This document shows, piece by piece, positions 25,529 through 32,967 of a DNA stretch of 32,967 nucleotides. This DNA is from an uncultured Pelagibacteraceae bacterium (lineage in GTDB: Bacteria > Pseudomonadota > Alphaproteobacteria > Pelagibacterales > Pelagibacteraceae): contig CACJYH010000007.1 in the NCBI GenBank assembly GCA_902597695.1, positions 1 to 32,967 on the forward strand, written 5' to 3'. Under the pieces are notes generated by a model, which saw nothing but the letters and a program-made list of their open reading frames with translations, searched no databases and had not been told where the DNA came from. Each line of letters starts with the position of its first letter. The stretch's first letter is position 1. A program made the translations under genes and the position numbers.

Positions 25529-27751
25529 ATGGAAAAAAAAACAAAATTAACAATATCAGGTGGCATAGCCAAAAAGTCTTTCAAAAATATAGATAAAGCA
25601 AAAAATCTTGGAAAAAATTCTGTAATAATCGAAAAACAAACTGGTAAATTTAATAGTAGAGGTAGTTCATTTAAGTCAAACCCATCAAAGATTAAAAATA
25701 ATTTCTCAAGCAACAAAGGAACTTTTGGTAAAACGAATTACATCCCTAAATCACCATCTTTAACAAGTGATTTTGAAAGACGTAAATTAGCTGAGCAAAG
25801 AGCCACCAAAAGACTTAAAGAGGAAAATGAAAATAAGAATAAAAAATTGATAAAATCTAATACCAAAAAAAGAGAATTAAAATTAACAGTTTCCAGAGCT
25901 TTGAGTGATCAAATTGAAGCTAGAGAAAGAAGTTTAGCTTCTGTTAAAAGAGCAAGACAAAAAGAAAATAGAAGTCTAACTAAAGAGGAAGCTCAAGAAA
26001 ATTTGAAGCCTGTCAAAAGAGATATAAATATTCCAGAGGTAATCACTGTTAGAGAACTTGCAAACAGAATGGCAGAGCAGTCAAGTAATATAATTAAACA
26101 TATGTTTGGGATGGGAGTAACAGTAACAATAAACCAAAATCTAGCGGCTGATACTGCAGAATATTTAGTTAAAGAATTTGGTCATAACCCAATTCGAGAG
26201 GAAAAAGCAGAGGAAATAATACAAAAAATAAAAGCTTCGAGAACTGAAAATTTAAAGAATAGACCACCAATAATCACAGTTATGGGTCATGTGGACCATG
26301 GTAAAACTTCAGTTTTAGACGTCTTGAGAAGTGCAAATGTGGTATCAGGAGAGTTTGGTGGAATAACTCAACACATTGGCGCTTATCAAATAGACCATCA
26401 GTCTAATAAATTAACATTTATTGATACACCAGGCCATGCAGCTTTTACTGAAATGAGAGCAAGAGGATCAAAGCTCACAGATATTGTTGTTCTCGTTGTT
26501 GCGGCTGATGATGGTGTTAAACCTCAAACTGTTGAGTCAATAAAACATGCAAAGGCTGCAAATGTACCAATAGTTGTAGCAATTAATAAATGTGATTTAC
26601 CTGAGGCTGATCCTCAAAAAATTAAAAATCAATTACTTGAACATGAATTAATAGCTGAGGATTTATCAGGGGACACTTTAATGGTAGAGATATCAGCAAA
26701 AACTAAATCAAACCTAGATAAACTTATTGATGCAATTATCCTCCAAGCTGAAATTCTAGATCTTAAAACTGATTTTGAGTCTAAAGCCACAGGAGTTGTT
26801 TTAGAGTCAAAAATTGACATTGGAAGAGGACCAGTTGCAACAATAATTGTAACTACTGGAACTTTAAAAAAAGGAGATTTTTTTGTGAGTGGTCTTAAGT
26901 GGGGAAAAATTCGAGCTATTATTAACGATAAGGGAAAAAATATTGATGAAGCTCTACCATCCTCTCCAGTAGAAATACTTGGCATAAATGGTGCTGCAAG
27001 AGCTGGAGATGATTTTATAGTTTTAGATAACGAGAAAGAAGCTAAAACTTTGAGCGAAAATAGGGCTCAAGAGAGCAAAGATGGCAAAAATCCTTTGACA
27101 TTTGCAACCCAAGAATCTGCTTTTACTAATAAGTCCACTGAAGAATTGAATCTTATAATTAAGTCTGATGTTCATGGATCCTCAGAGGCAATAAAAAATG
27201 CTGTCAGTCAAATTAAGCATGATGAGGTAAAACCAAAAATAATTTTGGCAGACATTGGAATGGTTACAGAGACTGATGTGACTTTGGCAAAGGCCTCAAA
27301 TGCAGTTTTAATAGCGTTTAATGTAAAGCCAAGCAAGGAGGCTAAAAGACTTGCTGAAAATGAAAAGATAAATATTTCATCATACAATATAATTTATGAA
27401 GTTTTAGATTTTGTTAAAAAAAGGATGTCTGGATTATTAGCTCCTGATGTGGAAGAAAAAGTGATTGGGACTGCACAAGTTTTAGAAATTTTCAAAGTTT
27501 CAGGAGCTGGAAAAGTTGCTGGTTCAAAAGTAATTGATGGAGAAATCAATAGTAATTCAGACGTAAGAGTAATTAGAGATGGTTCAATAGTTTTTACAGG
27601 AAAAGTTGGAAGTTTGTTTAGAGAAAAAAACCAAGTAAAACAGGTTAACAATGGTCAAGAATGTGGAATTGCACTCAAAGATTATATGGATTTTAAAAAA
27701 AATGATACTATAGAGGCCTTTAGTGTTACATCTAAAGAGAGGACAATTTAA
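25529..27751 (+). CDS. infB: Translation initiation factor IF-2
   Basis: This 740-residue GTPase places initiator tRNA on the ribosome. The N-terminal third is lysine/serine-rich and disordered-looking, with the alphaproteobacterial [20 protein letters not shown] segment. The GTPase domain has [20 protein letters not shown] (G1), [10 protein letters not shown] (G2), [17 protein letters not shown] (G3), [11 protein letters not shown] (G4) and EISAKTK (G5), near residues 250-390. Domains II to IV follow, ending [20 protein letters not shown]. It is shorter than E. coli IF-2 (890), mainly in the N-terminus. It lies 10 bases after nusA, and its stop overlaps the rbfA ATG by one base. Confidence 0.98.
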   Translation: MEKKTKLTISGGIAKKSFKNIDKAKNLGKNSVIIEKQTGKFNSRGSSFKSNPSKIKNNFSSNKGTFGKTNYIPKSPSLTSDFERRKLAEQRATKRLKEENENKNKKLIKSNTKKRELKLTVSRALSDQIEARERSLASVKRARQKENRSLTKEEAQENLKPVKRDINIPEVITVRELANRMAEQSSNIIKHMFGMGVTVTINQNLAADTAEYLVKEFGHNPIREEKAEEIIQKIKASRTENLKNRPPIITVMGHVDHGKTSVLDVLRSANVVSGEFGGITQHIGAYQIDHQSNKLTFIDTPGHAAFTEMRARGSKLTDIVVLVVAADDGVKPQTVESIKHAKAANVPIVVAINKCDLPEADPQKIKNQLLEHELIAEDLSGDTLMVEISAKTKSNLDKLIDAIILQAEILDLKTDFESKATGVVLESKIDIGRGPVATIIVTTGTLKKGDFFVSGLKWGKIRAIINDKGKNIDEALPSSPVEILGINGAARAGDDFIVLDNEKEAKTLSENRAQESKDGKNPLTFATQESAFTNKSTEELNLIIKSDVHGSSEAIKNAVSQIKHDEVKPKIILADIGMVTETDVTLAKASNAVLIAFNVKPSKEAKRLAENEKINISSYNIIYEVLDFVKKRMSGLLAPDVEEKVIGTAQVLEIFKVSGAGKVAGSKVIDGEINSNSDVRVIRDGSIVFTGKVGSLFREKNQVKQVNNGQECGIALKDYMDFKKNDTIEAFSVTSKERTI

Positions 27752-28119
27752 TGGCAGATAGAATAGGAAAACCAATTTCACAGAGACAATTAAGAGTGGG
27801 TGAAATGATTAAACAATCTTTAAGCATGATTTTTATAAGAAATGAGGCTAAAGTTCCAAATTTAGAAACAAATACTATAACAGTTACTGAAGTCAGAATG
27901 AGTCAAGATTTGAAAATAGCCAAAGCGTATGTACTTCCTCTTGGAGGAAAAAATGCAGAAGAAACTGTTAATACTTTGAAAGAATACTCATTTTTAATTA
28001 GAAAAATTTTATCTCAAAAAGTAGTGATGAAATTTTTACCAAAATTACTTTTTAGAAAAGACGAGTCTTTTGAGTATGCTGAAAAAATAGAGAATTTAAT
28101 TAAACAAACAAATAAATAG
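27751..28119 (+). CDS. rbfA: Ribosome-binding factor A
   Basis: This 122-residue KH-fold protein matures the 16S rRNA 5' end of the 30S subunit. Family features are SQRQLRVGEMIKQSLSMIFI at the N-terminus, ITVTEVRMSQDLKIAKAYVL, then MKFLPKLLFRKDESFEYAEK near the end. Length is near E. coli RbfA (133). It is coupled to infB by TAATG. The truB gene usually found between rbfA and rpsO is missing; rpsO starts 12 bases on. Confidence 0.95.
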   Translation: MADRIGKPISQRQLRVGEMIKQSLSMIFIRNEAKVPNLETNTITVTEVRMSQDLKIAKAYVLPLGGKNAEETVNTLKEYSFLIRKILSQKVVMKFLPKLLFRKDESFEYAEKIENLIKQTNK

Positions 28120-28131
28120 GAAAAAAGAAAT

Positions 28132-28380
28132 ATGAACAAAAAAGCTCAAGAGTTAGCAATGCATGAAAAAGATACTGGATCGTCAGAAATCCAAATTGCT
28201 TTGTTAACAGAAAAAATTGAAACGCTTTCAAAACATATCAAACAATTCAAAAAAGATAAACATTCATCTGTTGGATTATTGAGAGCGGTCAATAGAAGAA
28301 AAAAATTGTTAGATTATCTTAAAAGAAATAAGGTAGATTCTTACAAGAATGTCCTGTCGAAATTGAATTTGAGAAAATAA
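28132..28380 (+). CDS. rpsO: 30S ribosomal protein S15
   Basis: This 82-residue primary 16S rRNA-binding protein has the conserved EKDTGSSEIQIALLTEKIE loop, the KKDKHSSVGLLRAVNRRKKL rRNA-binding stretch and LLDYLKRNKVDSYKNVLSKL. It is about seven residues shorter than E. coli S15 (89) at the N-terminus, with the core complete. A good Shine-Dalgarno-like AGGAAAA lies just upstream. In other bacteria S15 represses its own translation through its leader; the 12-base spacer here leaves little room unless the site reaches into rbfA. Confidence 0.96.
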   Translation: MNKKAQELAMHEKDTGSSEIQIALLTEKIETLSKHIKQFKKDKHSSVGLLRAVNRRKKLLDYLKRNKVDSYKNVLSKLNLRK

Positions 28381-28395
28381 GAGTCAACATAGATA

Positions 28396-28431
28396 GAACG
28401 AAATGGAACGAAACGAACGAAACGAAATGGA
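28396..28431. repeat. Degenerate ACGAA repeats in the rpsO-pnp linker
   Basis: The 57-base spacer between rpsO and pnp contains five copies of ACGAA, starting at 28398, 28408, 28413, 28417 and 28422. The longer unit ACGAAATGGAA occurs at both ends of the tract. Only about 13 of the 57 bases are pyrimidines, so the RNA can hardly fold on itself. No terminator or RNase III-type hairpin, as found between these genes in E. coli, is seen. Confidence 0.75.
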
Positions 28432-28437
28432 AATGAA

Positions 28438-30510
28438 ATGTTTAAAGTACACAAGAAGGAAGTTGAAGTAGCAGGGAAGAAGATAAGTTTAGAAACGGGT
28501 AAAATAGCAAGACAGGCAGACGGAGCAATTATCGCAACATGTGGGGAGACGGTAGTTTTAGCAACAGTCGTTGGAGCAAAAAAAGTGAATCCTGACATGG
28601 ATTACTTTCCATTATCTGTAAATTACCAGGAAAAATACTATGCAGCAGGAAAAATTCCTGGCGGATATTTTAAAAGGGAGGCAAGACCAACTGAGAGTGA
28701 GACATTAATATCAAGATTAATTGATAGACCGATCAGACCATTGTTTCCTGATGAATTTAAAAATGAAGTCCAGTTGTTACCAACTGTAATTTCTTATGAT
28801 AAAGAAAATGAAGCAGATATTTTGTCAATTATTGCATCATCTGCAGCTTTAGCTATATCAGGAATGCCATTTATGGGTCCTGTTGGAGCTTCTAGAGTTG
28901 GATATATTGACGGCAAATATGTTTTGAATCCTTCAAAAACTGAACTTGAAAAATCAAAATTAGATTTAGTTGTTGCTGGTACAAAAGATGCTGTGCTTAT
29001 GGTTGAGTCTGAAGCAAGTGGGTTGACAGAGGAAGAGATGTTAAATGCAGTAAAATTTGGTCATGAAGGATTTGTTCCAGTAATTAAAATGATAGAAGAA
29101 CTGGCTAAAGAATGTAGAAAACCTGAGTGGACTGTTGAAAAGAAAGATTTATCTGAGGTAAAGAAAAAACTCGAGGAAACTTTTACTGCAGATCTTAAAA
29201 AAGCATTCGCGACAAGAGACAAACAAGACAGATCAAATCAAATTTCAGAAATTACTGATAAAGCAAAAAAACTTTATGAGGAAGACGAAAATTACACAGA
29301 TCTTGATGTAAATTCTGAATTAAAAAATCTTGAAAAAACAATTGTCAGAACAGATATTTTAAAAAATAAAAAAAGAATTGATGGTAGGGGTTTGTCTGAT
29401 GTAAGGCCAATCTTATGTGAGGTTGGTGTTTTGCCAAGAGTACATGGCTCTGCTTTGTTCACTAGAGGCGAAACGCAAGCAATCGTAACTGCAACTTTAG
29501 GCACATCTGATGATGAACAGAGAATCGAGAGCTTAGATGGATTACAAAGAGAAAGGTTTATGCTTCATTATAATTTTCCACCTTTTTCTGTTGGTGAAAC
29601 AGGTAGAATAGGGACTGGAAGAAGAGAGATAGGTCATGGTAAACTAGCATGGAGAGCAATTCATTCTTCGTTACCCCCAAAAGAGTCGTTTCCCTATACT
29701 TTTAGAGTAGTATCAGAAATAACAGAATCCAATGGTTCATCGTCAATGGCTACAGTTTGTGGAACCTCACTTGCTCTAATGGATGCGGGAGTGCCAATAA
29801 AAGAACCTGTTGCAGGTATAGCAATGGGTTTAATAAAAGAGGGTGATGATTTTAGTGTGTTATCAGATATTTTGGGTGATGAAGATCATCTAGGCGATAT
29901 GGACTTTAAAGTTGCTGGAACTAAAGATGGAATTACTTCACTACAAATGGACATCAAAATTACTGGTATTACTTTTGAAATTATGGAGCAAGCATTAAGT
30001 CAAGCTAAAGAGGGCAGAGTTCATATTTTAGGAGAAATGAATAAAGCATTATCAGCATCAAGATCTGACGTAGGAAAACATACTCCTAAAATGGAAAAAA
30101 TTAACGTCGACAAGAAAGACATAGCTGCTGTTATTGGAAAAGGTGGTGCAACAATCAGGGAAATTGTTGAAAAATCAGGTGCTAAAGTCGATGTAAATGA
30201 CGAGGGAGTCGTAACAGTTGCAGCTCCGGATGAAGAATCTAGAAACATTGCTATGCAAATGATTAAAGACATCACTGCCAAAGCTGAACTCAATAAAATA
30301 TATTCAGGTAAAGTTATGAAGATTATGGAATTTGGTGCATTTGTAAATTTTTTAGGAAAACAAGATGGACTTGTTCATATTTCAGAACTTGCAGATAAAA
30401 GAGTAGCTAAAGTTACCGATGTGGTAAAAGAGGGTGACGAAGTAAAAGTTAAAGTTATTGGTTTCGATAGAGGAAAAGTAAAACTTTCGATGAAACAAGC
30501 TACTGAGTAA
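28438..30510 (+). CDS. pnp: Polyribonucleotide nucleotidyltransferase (PNPase)
   Basis: This 690-residue phosphorolytic 3'-5' exoribonuclease acts in mRNA decay. The first RNase PH domain has [20 protein letters not shown] and [13 protein letters not shown]; a helical linker follows. The second RNase PH domain ([68 protein letters not shown]) carries the catalytic aspartates. The KH domain ([17 protein letters not shown], near 565) and S1 domain ([20 protein letters not shown]) close it. Length is near E. coli PNPase (711), lacking its tail. The first 40 codons use more G-rich codons (GGG, GAG, ACG) than nearby genes. No classical Shine-Dalgarno is seen, but upstream GGA-rich purines may serve. 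It converges on fabI. Confidence 0.98.
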   Translation: MFKVHKKEVEVAGKKISLETGKIARQADGAIIATCGETVVLATVVGAKKVNPDMDYFPLSVNYQEKYYAAGKIPGGYFKREARPTESETLISRLIDRPIRPLFPDEFKNEVQLLPTVISYDKENEADILSIIASSAALAISGMPFMGPVGASRVGYIDGKYVLNPSKTELEKSKLDLVVAGTKDAVLMVESEASGLTEEEMLNAVKFGHEGFVPVIKMIEELAKECRKPEWTVEKKDLSEVKKKLEETFTADLKKAFATRDKQDRSNQISEITDKAKKLYEEDENYTDLDVNSELKNLEKTIVRTDILKNKKRIDGRGLSDVRPILCEVGVLPRVHGSALFTRGETQAIVTATLGTSDDEQRIESLDGLQRERFMLHYNFPPFSVGETGRIGTGRREIGHGKLAWRAIHSSLPPKESFPYTFRVVSEITESNGSSSMATVCGTSLALMDAGVPIKEPVAGIAMGLIKEGDDFSVLSDILGDEDHLGDMDFKVAGTKDGITSLQMDIKITGITFEIMEQALSQAKEGRVHILGEMNKALSASRSDVGKHTPKMEKINVDKKDIAAVIGKGGATIREIVEKSGAKVDVNDEGVVTVAAPDEESRNIAMQMIKDITAKAELNKIYSGKVMKIMEFGAFVNFLGKQDGLVHISELADKRVAKVTDVVKEGDEVKVKVIGFDRGKVKLSMKQATE

Positions 30511-30547
30511 ATTTAAGAGGCACCTGACAACAGAACGCCCCTGCTCA

Positions 30548-31333
30548 TTAAGTGATATTTTTAGGATCTGGCATTCCAACTTTATTATACCCAGCATCTA
30601 CGTAGTGAATTTCACCAGTGACACCATTCGCAAGATCACTTAATAAATATAATGCTGAATTTCCAACATCATGGATATCTACGTTTCTTTTAAGAAAAGA
30701 ATGATCCTCATTCCATTTATATAAGAATTTTGCATCACCTATTGCAGATGCAGCTAATGTTTTGATAGGGCCTGCACTTATTGCATTTACTCTCATGCCT
30801 TTAGTACCCAAATCTCTAGCCAAGTATTTAACACTAGCCTCTAAAGCTGATTTGCAAACACCCATTACATTATAATTTGGAATTGCTTTGGTAGACTCAT
30901 AAGTTAAAGTTAACAAACTACCACCTTGTTTTATTATTTTTGATGCTTCTTTTGCAACTTCAGTAAATGAGAAACATGATATTAACATACTTCTTAAAAA
31001 GTTTTCTCTAGTTGTATTTAAATATTCGCCCGATAATTCTGATTTATCTGAAAATGCTACAGCATGGACAACAAAATCAATTTCACCCCATTGAGATTTA
31101 ATATCTTCAAATAATTTTACTACCTCTTCTTTTTTTTCAACATCACAACTGAATGTAACTTTTGAATTTAATTTTTCTGCTAAAGGAATAACTCTTTTTT
31201 TTAAAGCATCTCCTAAATATGTGAAGGCGAGTTCAGCGCCAGCTTCAGCTAATTTCTGTGAAATACCCCACGCAATAGATTTTTCATTGGCAACGCCCAT
31301 GATTAATCCTTTTTTGCCTTTCATTAAACTCAT
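30548..31333 (-). CDS. fabI: Enoyl-[acyl-carrier-protein] reductase (NADH)
   Basis: This 261-residue SDR-fold enzyme reduces trans-2-enoyl-ACP, the last step of each fatty-acid elongation round. The divergent nucleotide motif GLIMGVANEKSIAWGISQKL near residue 10 is typical of FabI. The catalytic Tyr-X6-Lys appears as YNVMGVCKSALEASVKYLAR, and INAISAGPIKTLAASAIGD and SALYLLSDLANGVTGEIHYV are family blocks. Length matches E. coli FabI (262). It lies 2 bases after fabB and ends 37 bases from the convergent pnp stop. That short gap holds no convincing terminator hairpin. Confidence 0.97.
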   Translation of the reverse strand: MSLMKGKKGLIMGVANEKSIAWGISQKLAEAGAELAFTYLGDALKKRVIPLAEKLNSKVTFSCDVEKKEEVVKLFEDIKSQWGEIDFVVHAVAFSDKSELSGEYLNTTRENFLRSMLISCFSFTEVAKEASKIIKQGGSLLTLTYESTKAIPNYNVMGVCKSALEASVKYLARDLGTKGMRVNAISAGPIKTLAASAIGDAKFLYKWNEDHSFLKRNVDIHDVGNSALYLLSDLANGVTGEIHYVDAGYNKVGMPDPKNIT

Positions 31334-31335
31334 AA

Positions 31336-32547
31336 TTACACTTTCTCAAATATTAAAGCAGCATTAGTTCCACCAAAACCAAAACTATTAGACATAACTG
31401 TATTTAATGTTACTCCAGTTTCGGTTTTTGCAACTATTGGAAATTTTTTAGCCTCTTCATCCATTTCATTGATGTTCGCTGATCCAGCAATAAAATTATT
31501 TTTCATCATAATTAAGCAATATATAGCCTCATGAACTGACGCAGCACCTAAAGGGTGACCGGATAAAGACTTTGTTGAGCTTATTTTTGGAATTTCTTCC
31601 CCAAAAGTTTCCTTAATAGCTTTTAGTTCAGTTATGTCACCTACTGGTGTAGAAGTTCCATGAGTATTAATATAATCAATTTTGTTTTTAGTGGTTGCCA
31701 TTGCCATTTTCATACATCTAACAGCTCCTTCTCCAGATGGAGCTACCATGTCATATCCATCTGAGGTGGCACCATAACCTGTCAATTCCGCATAAATTTT
31801 GGCACCTCTAGATTTTGCATGCTCATATTCCTCTAAAACTAACACACCCGCTCCACCAGCTATTACAAAACCATCTCTAGTTTTGTCATACGCTCTTGAT
31901 GCTGATTGAGGTGTATCATTATATTTCGACGATAGAGCAGTCATGGCATCAAACATAGCTGTCATTGCCCAATGTATTTCTTCACTTCCACCAGCAAAAA
32001 CAATATCCTGTTTGCCCATTTGAATTAATTCCATTGAATTTCCAATGCAGTGACCACTAGTTGCACATGCAGAACTCATTGTATAATTAGTTCCTTTGAT
32101 TTTAAATGGAACTGCCAAAGTAGCAGACGCAGTACTTGCCATGGTTCTTGGAACTATAAAAGGACCCATTAATTTTGGGGTTTTTGCTCTTGTTTTATCC
32201 GCTGCTAAAATTACATTTTCAATTGAAGGCCCTCCAGATCCCATGACTATACCAGTACTAAAGTTGCTTATTTCTTTTTCCTCTAAACCCGAATCTTTTA
32301 TTGCTTCTTTCATCGCAATATAGTTATAAGCTGAGCCTGAACCCATAAATCGAATTGTCTTTCTATCTATGTGATCTTCAAGTTTGATGTTTGGCTTGCC
32401 ATGCACATGACTTTTTAAATTATGCTCTTTATATTCCTCAGCAAATGAGATTCCTGACTTTGAATTTAATAAAGATTGATGAACTTCTTCTTGATTATTA
32501 CCTAAACAAGAAACTACTCCTAAACCAGTTATTACAACTCTCCTCAT
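31336..32547 (-). CDS. fabB: 3-oxoacyl-[acyl-carrier-protein] synthase I
   Basis: This 403-residue condensing enzyme elongates acyl-ACP and, with FabA, is needed for unsaturated chains. The N-terminus is [20 protein letters not shown]. The nucleophilic cysteine lies in [20 protein letters not shown] near residue 160. The two catalytic histidines lie in [11 protein letters not shown] and [14 protein letters not shown], and [16 protein letters not shown] ends the protein. FabB rather than FabF is favoured by [10 protein letters not shown] and by the fabA neighbour. Length matches E. coli FabB (406). Its ATG overlaps the fabA stop by one base (TAATG). Confidence 0.96.
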   Translation of the reverse strand: MRRVVITGLGVVSCLGNNQEEVHQSLLNSKSGISFAEEYKEHNLKSHVHGKPNIKLEDHIDRKTIRFMGSGSAYNYIAMKEAIKDSGLEEKEISNFSTGIVMGSGGPSIENVILAADKTRAKTPKLMGPFIVPRTMASTASATLAVPFKIKGTNYTMSSACATSGHCIGNSMELIQMGKQDIVFAGGSEEIHWAMTAMFDAMTALSSKYNDTPQSASRAYDKTRDGFVIAGGAGVLVLEEYEHAKSRGAKIYAELTGYGATSDGYDMVAPSGEGAVRCMKMAMATTKNKIDYINTHGTSTPVGDITELKAIKETFGEEIPKISSTKSLSGHPLGAASVHEAIYCLIMMKNNFIAGSANINEMDEEAKKFPIVAKTETGVTLNTVMSNSFGFGGTNAALIFEKV

Positions 32548-32967
32548 TATTTGAATAACCCCACTTTTAAATTATCTGCTGAATAAATTTTTTTTTCATC
32601 TGCTAATAATATCCCATTAGCCAAACCAACTGTTGTACCGCCAGGAGACATAATTTTTTTCATATCGATTTCATATTTGACTAATTTAACATTCTGTAAA
32701 ACTTCTCCTGTAAATTTTACTGTACCAACGCCTAAGGCTCTGCCTTTTCCTGGATTTCCAATCCAGCCTAAATAAAATCCTACGAGTTGCCACATAGCAT
32801 CAAGACCAAGACATCCTGGCATCACAGGATCTTCTTTGAAATGACAATCAAAAAACCAAAGGTCTTTCTTTATATCTAATTCAGCCTTTAAAGAGCCTTT
32901 TTTAAAAGCACCATCCTTGTCATTAATTTCTGTAATTCTATCAAACATTAACATTGGTGGAAGCGGT
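32547..32967 (-). CDS. fabA: 3-hydroxydecanoyl-ACP dehydratase/isomerase, 5' end cut by window edge
   Basis: About 139 residues are visible of a protein usually near 170, with the frame still open at the right edge ([11 protein letters not shown], a family block that normally lies about 35 residues in). FabA dehydrates 3-hydroxydecanoyl-ACP and isomerises trans-2 to cis-3-decenoyl-ACP, the branch point to unsaturated fatty acids. The catalytic histidine is in [15 protein letters not shown] and the catalytic aspartate in [31 protein letters not shown] and [18 protein letters not shown] follow. It is the first of fabA-fabB-fabI. The ATG at 32954 is internal and not the start. Confidence 0.95.
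   Translation of the reverse strand, partial: PLPPMLMFDRITEINDKDGAFKKGSLKAELDIKKDLWFFDCHFKEDPVMPGCLGLDAMWQLVGFYLGWIGNPGKGRALGVGTVKFTGEVLQNVKLVKYEIDMKKIMSPGGTTVGLANGILLADEKKIYSADNLKVGLFK

Noticed and set aside
28396..28431. ACGAA repeats as a CRISPR array or tandem protein-coding repeat
   Set aside because: Units are 5-11 bases with no spacers, and no frame is conserved across them.
30511..30547. Terminator between convergent pnp and fabI
   Set aside because: Only a three-pair AGG/CCT stem is visible and no T-run follows on either strand at the right place.

Overview
The window reads as core chromosome of a streamlined marine alphaproteobacterium, most likely SAR11 (Pelagibacterales). The evidence is very low GC (about 30% by eye), lysine-, asparagine- and isoleucine-rich proteins, very short or negative intergenic distances, and an alphaproteobacterial gene order (tsaB-fur-miaB-phoH-ybeY-lnt-metK-nusA-infB-rbfA-rpsO-pnp, and fabA-fabB-fabI). 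The placement rests on sequence character and recognised families; no database search was run. No rRNA, tRNA, CRISPR array, insertion sequence, phage gene or attachment site was seen, and no stretch over 300 bases lacks a gene.

Region by region: (1) 2-359, right-reading: the C-terminal DNA-binding domain of an OmpR/PhoB-type response regulator, cut by the window edge, then an overlapping 39-residue gene that looks like the ribosome-rescue factor ArfA. (2) 356-6688, left-reading: a seven-gene chaperone-led operon, grpE-dnaK-dnaJ, a 56-residue two-helix membrane protein, dapB, nth and a PfkB-family adenosine kinase. A full match to the alphaproteobacterial RpoH heat-shock promoter consensus lies in front of dnaK. 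(3) 6725-12226, mixed strands: rdgB (ITP/XTP pyrophosphatase), an LpoA-like periplasmic protein, rsmI, a BON-domain lipoprotein resembling DolP, and a MaeB-type malic enzyme. The lpoA/rsmI/dolP grouping parallels an envelope cluster of enterobacteria. (4) 12277-17609: murJ, trpS, an Nfu-type Fe-S carrier, a Bax-like glucosaminidase-domain membrane protein, and a left-reading polysaccharide deacetylase. (5) 17557-30510, right-reading: a half-sized tsaB, fur, miaB, phoH, ybeY, lnt, metK, then nusA, infB, rbfA, rpsO, pnp. Genes here overlap or nearly touch. (6) 30548-32967, left-reading: fabI, fabB and a fabA cut by the right edge, forming the anaerobic-type unsaturated fatty acid module plus enoyl-ACP reductase.

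Most of the genes serve protein quality control (GrpE/DnaK/DnaJ, ArfA), translation and RNA turnover (TrpS, TsaB, MiaB, YbeY, RsmI, NusA, IF2, RbfA, S15, PNPase), envelope building (MurJ, Lnt, LpoA-like, DolP-like, Bax-like, deacetylase, Fab enzymes), and DNA or nucleotide housekeeping (Nth, RdgB, adenosine kinase).

The points of most interest are small-scale. They are a promoter-hairpin-Shine-Dalgarno arrangement directly before nusA that looks like an attenuator; the miniature arfA overlapping a regulator across a 12-A run; the ATGA-coupled small membrane gene between dnaJ and dapB; the RpoH promoter; the half-length TsaB whose start overlaps a divergent gene head to head; the unusual cysteine spacing of Nth; the ACGAA-repeat purine-rich linker before pnp; and convergent genes that share their stop codons. 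I did not find a wholly new multi-gene system.
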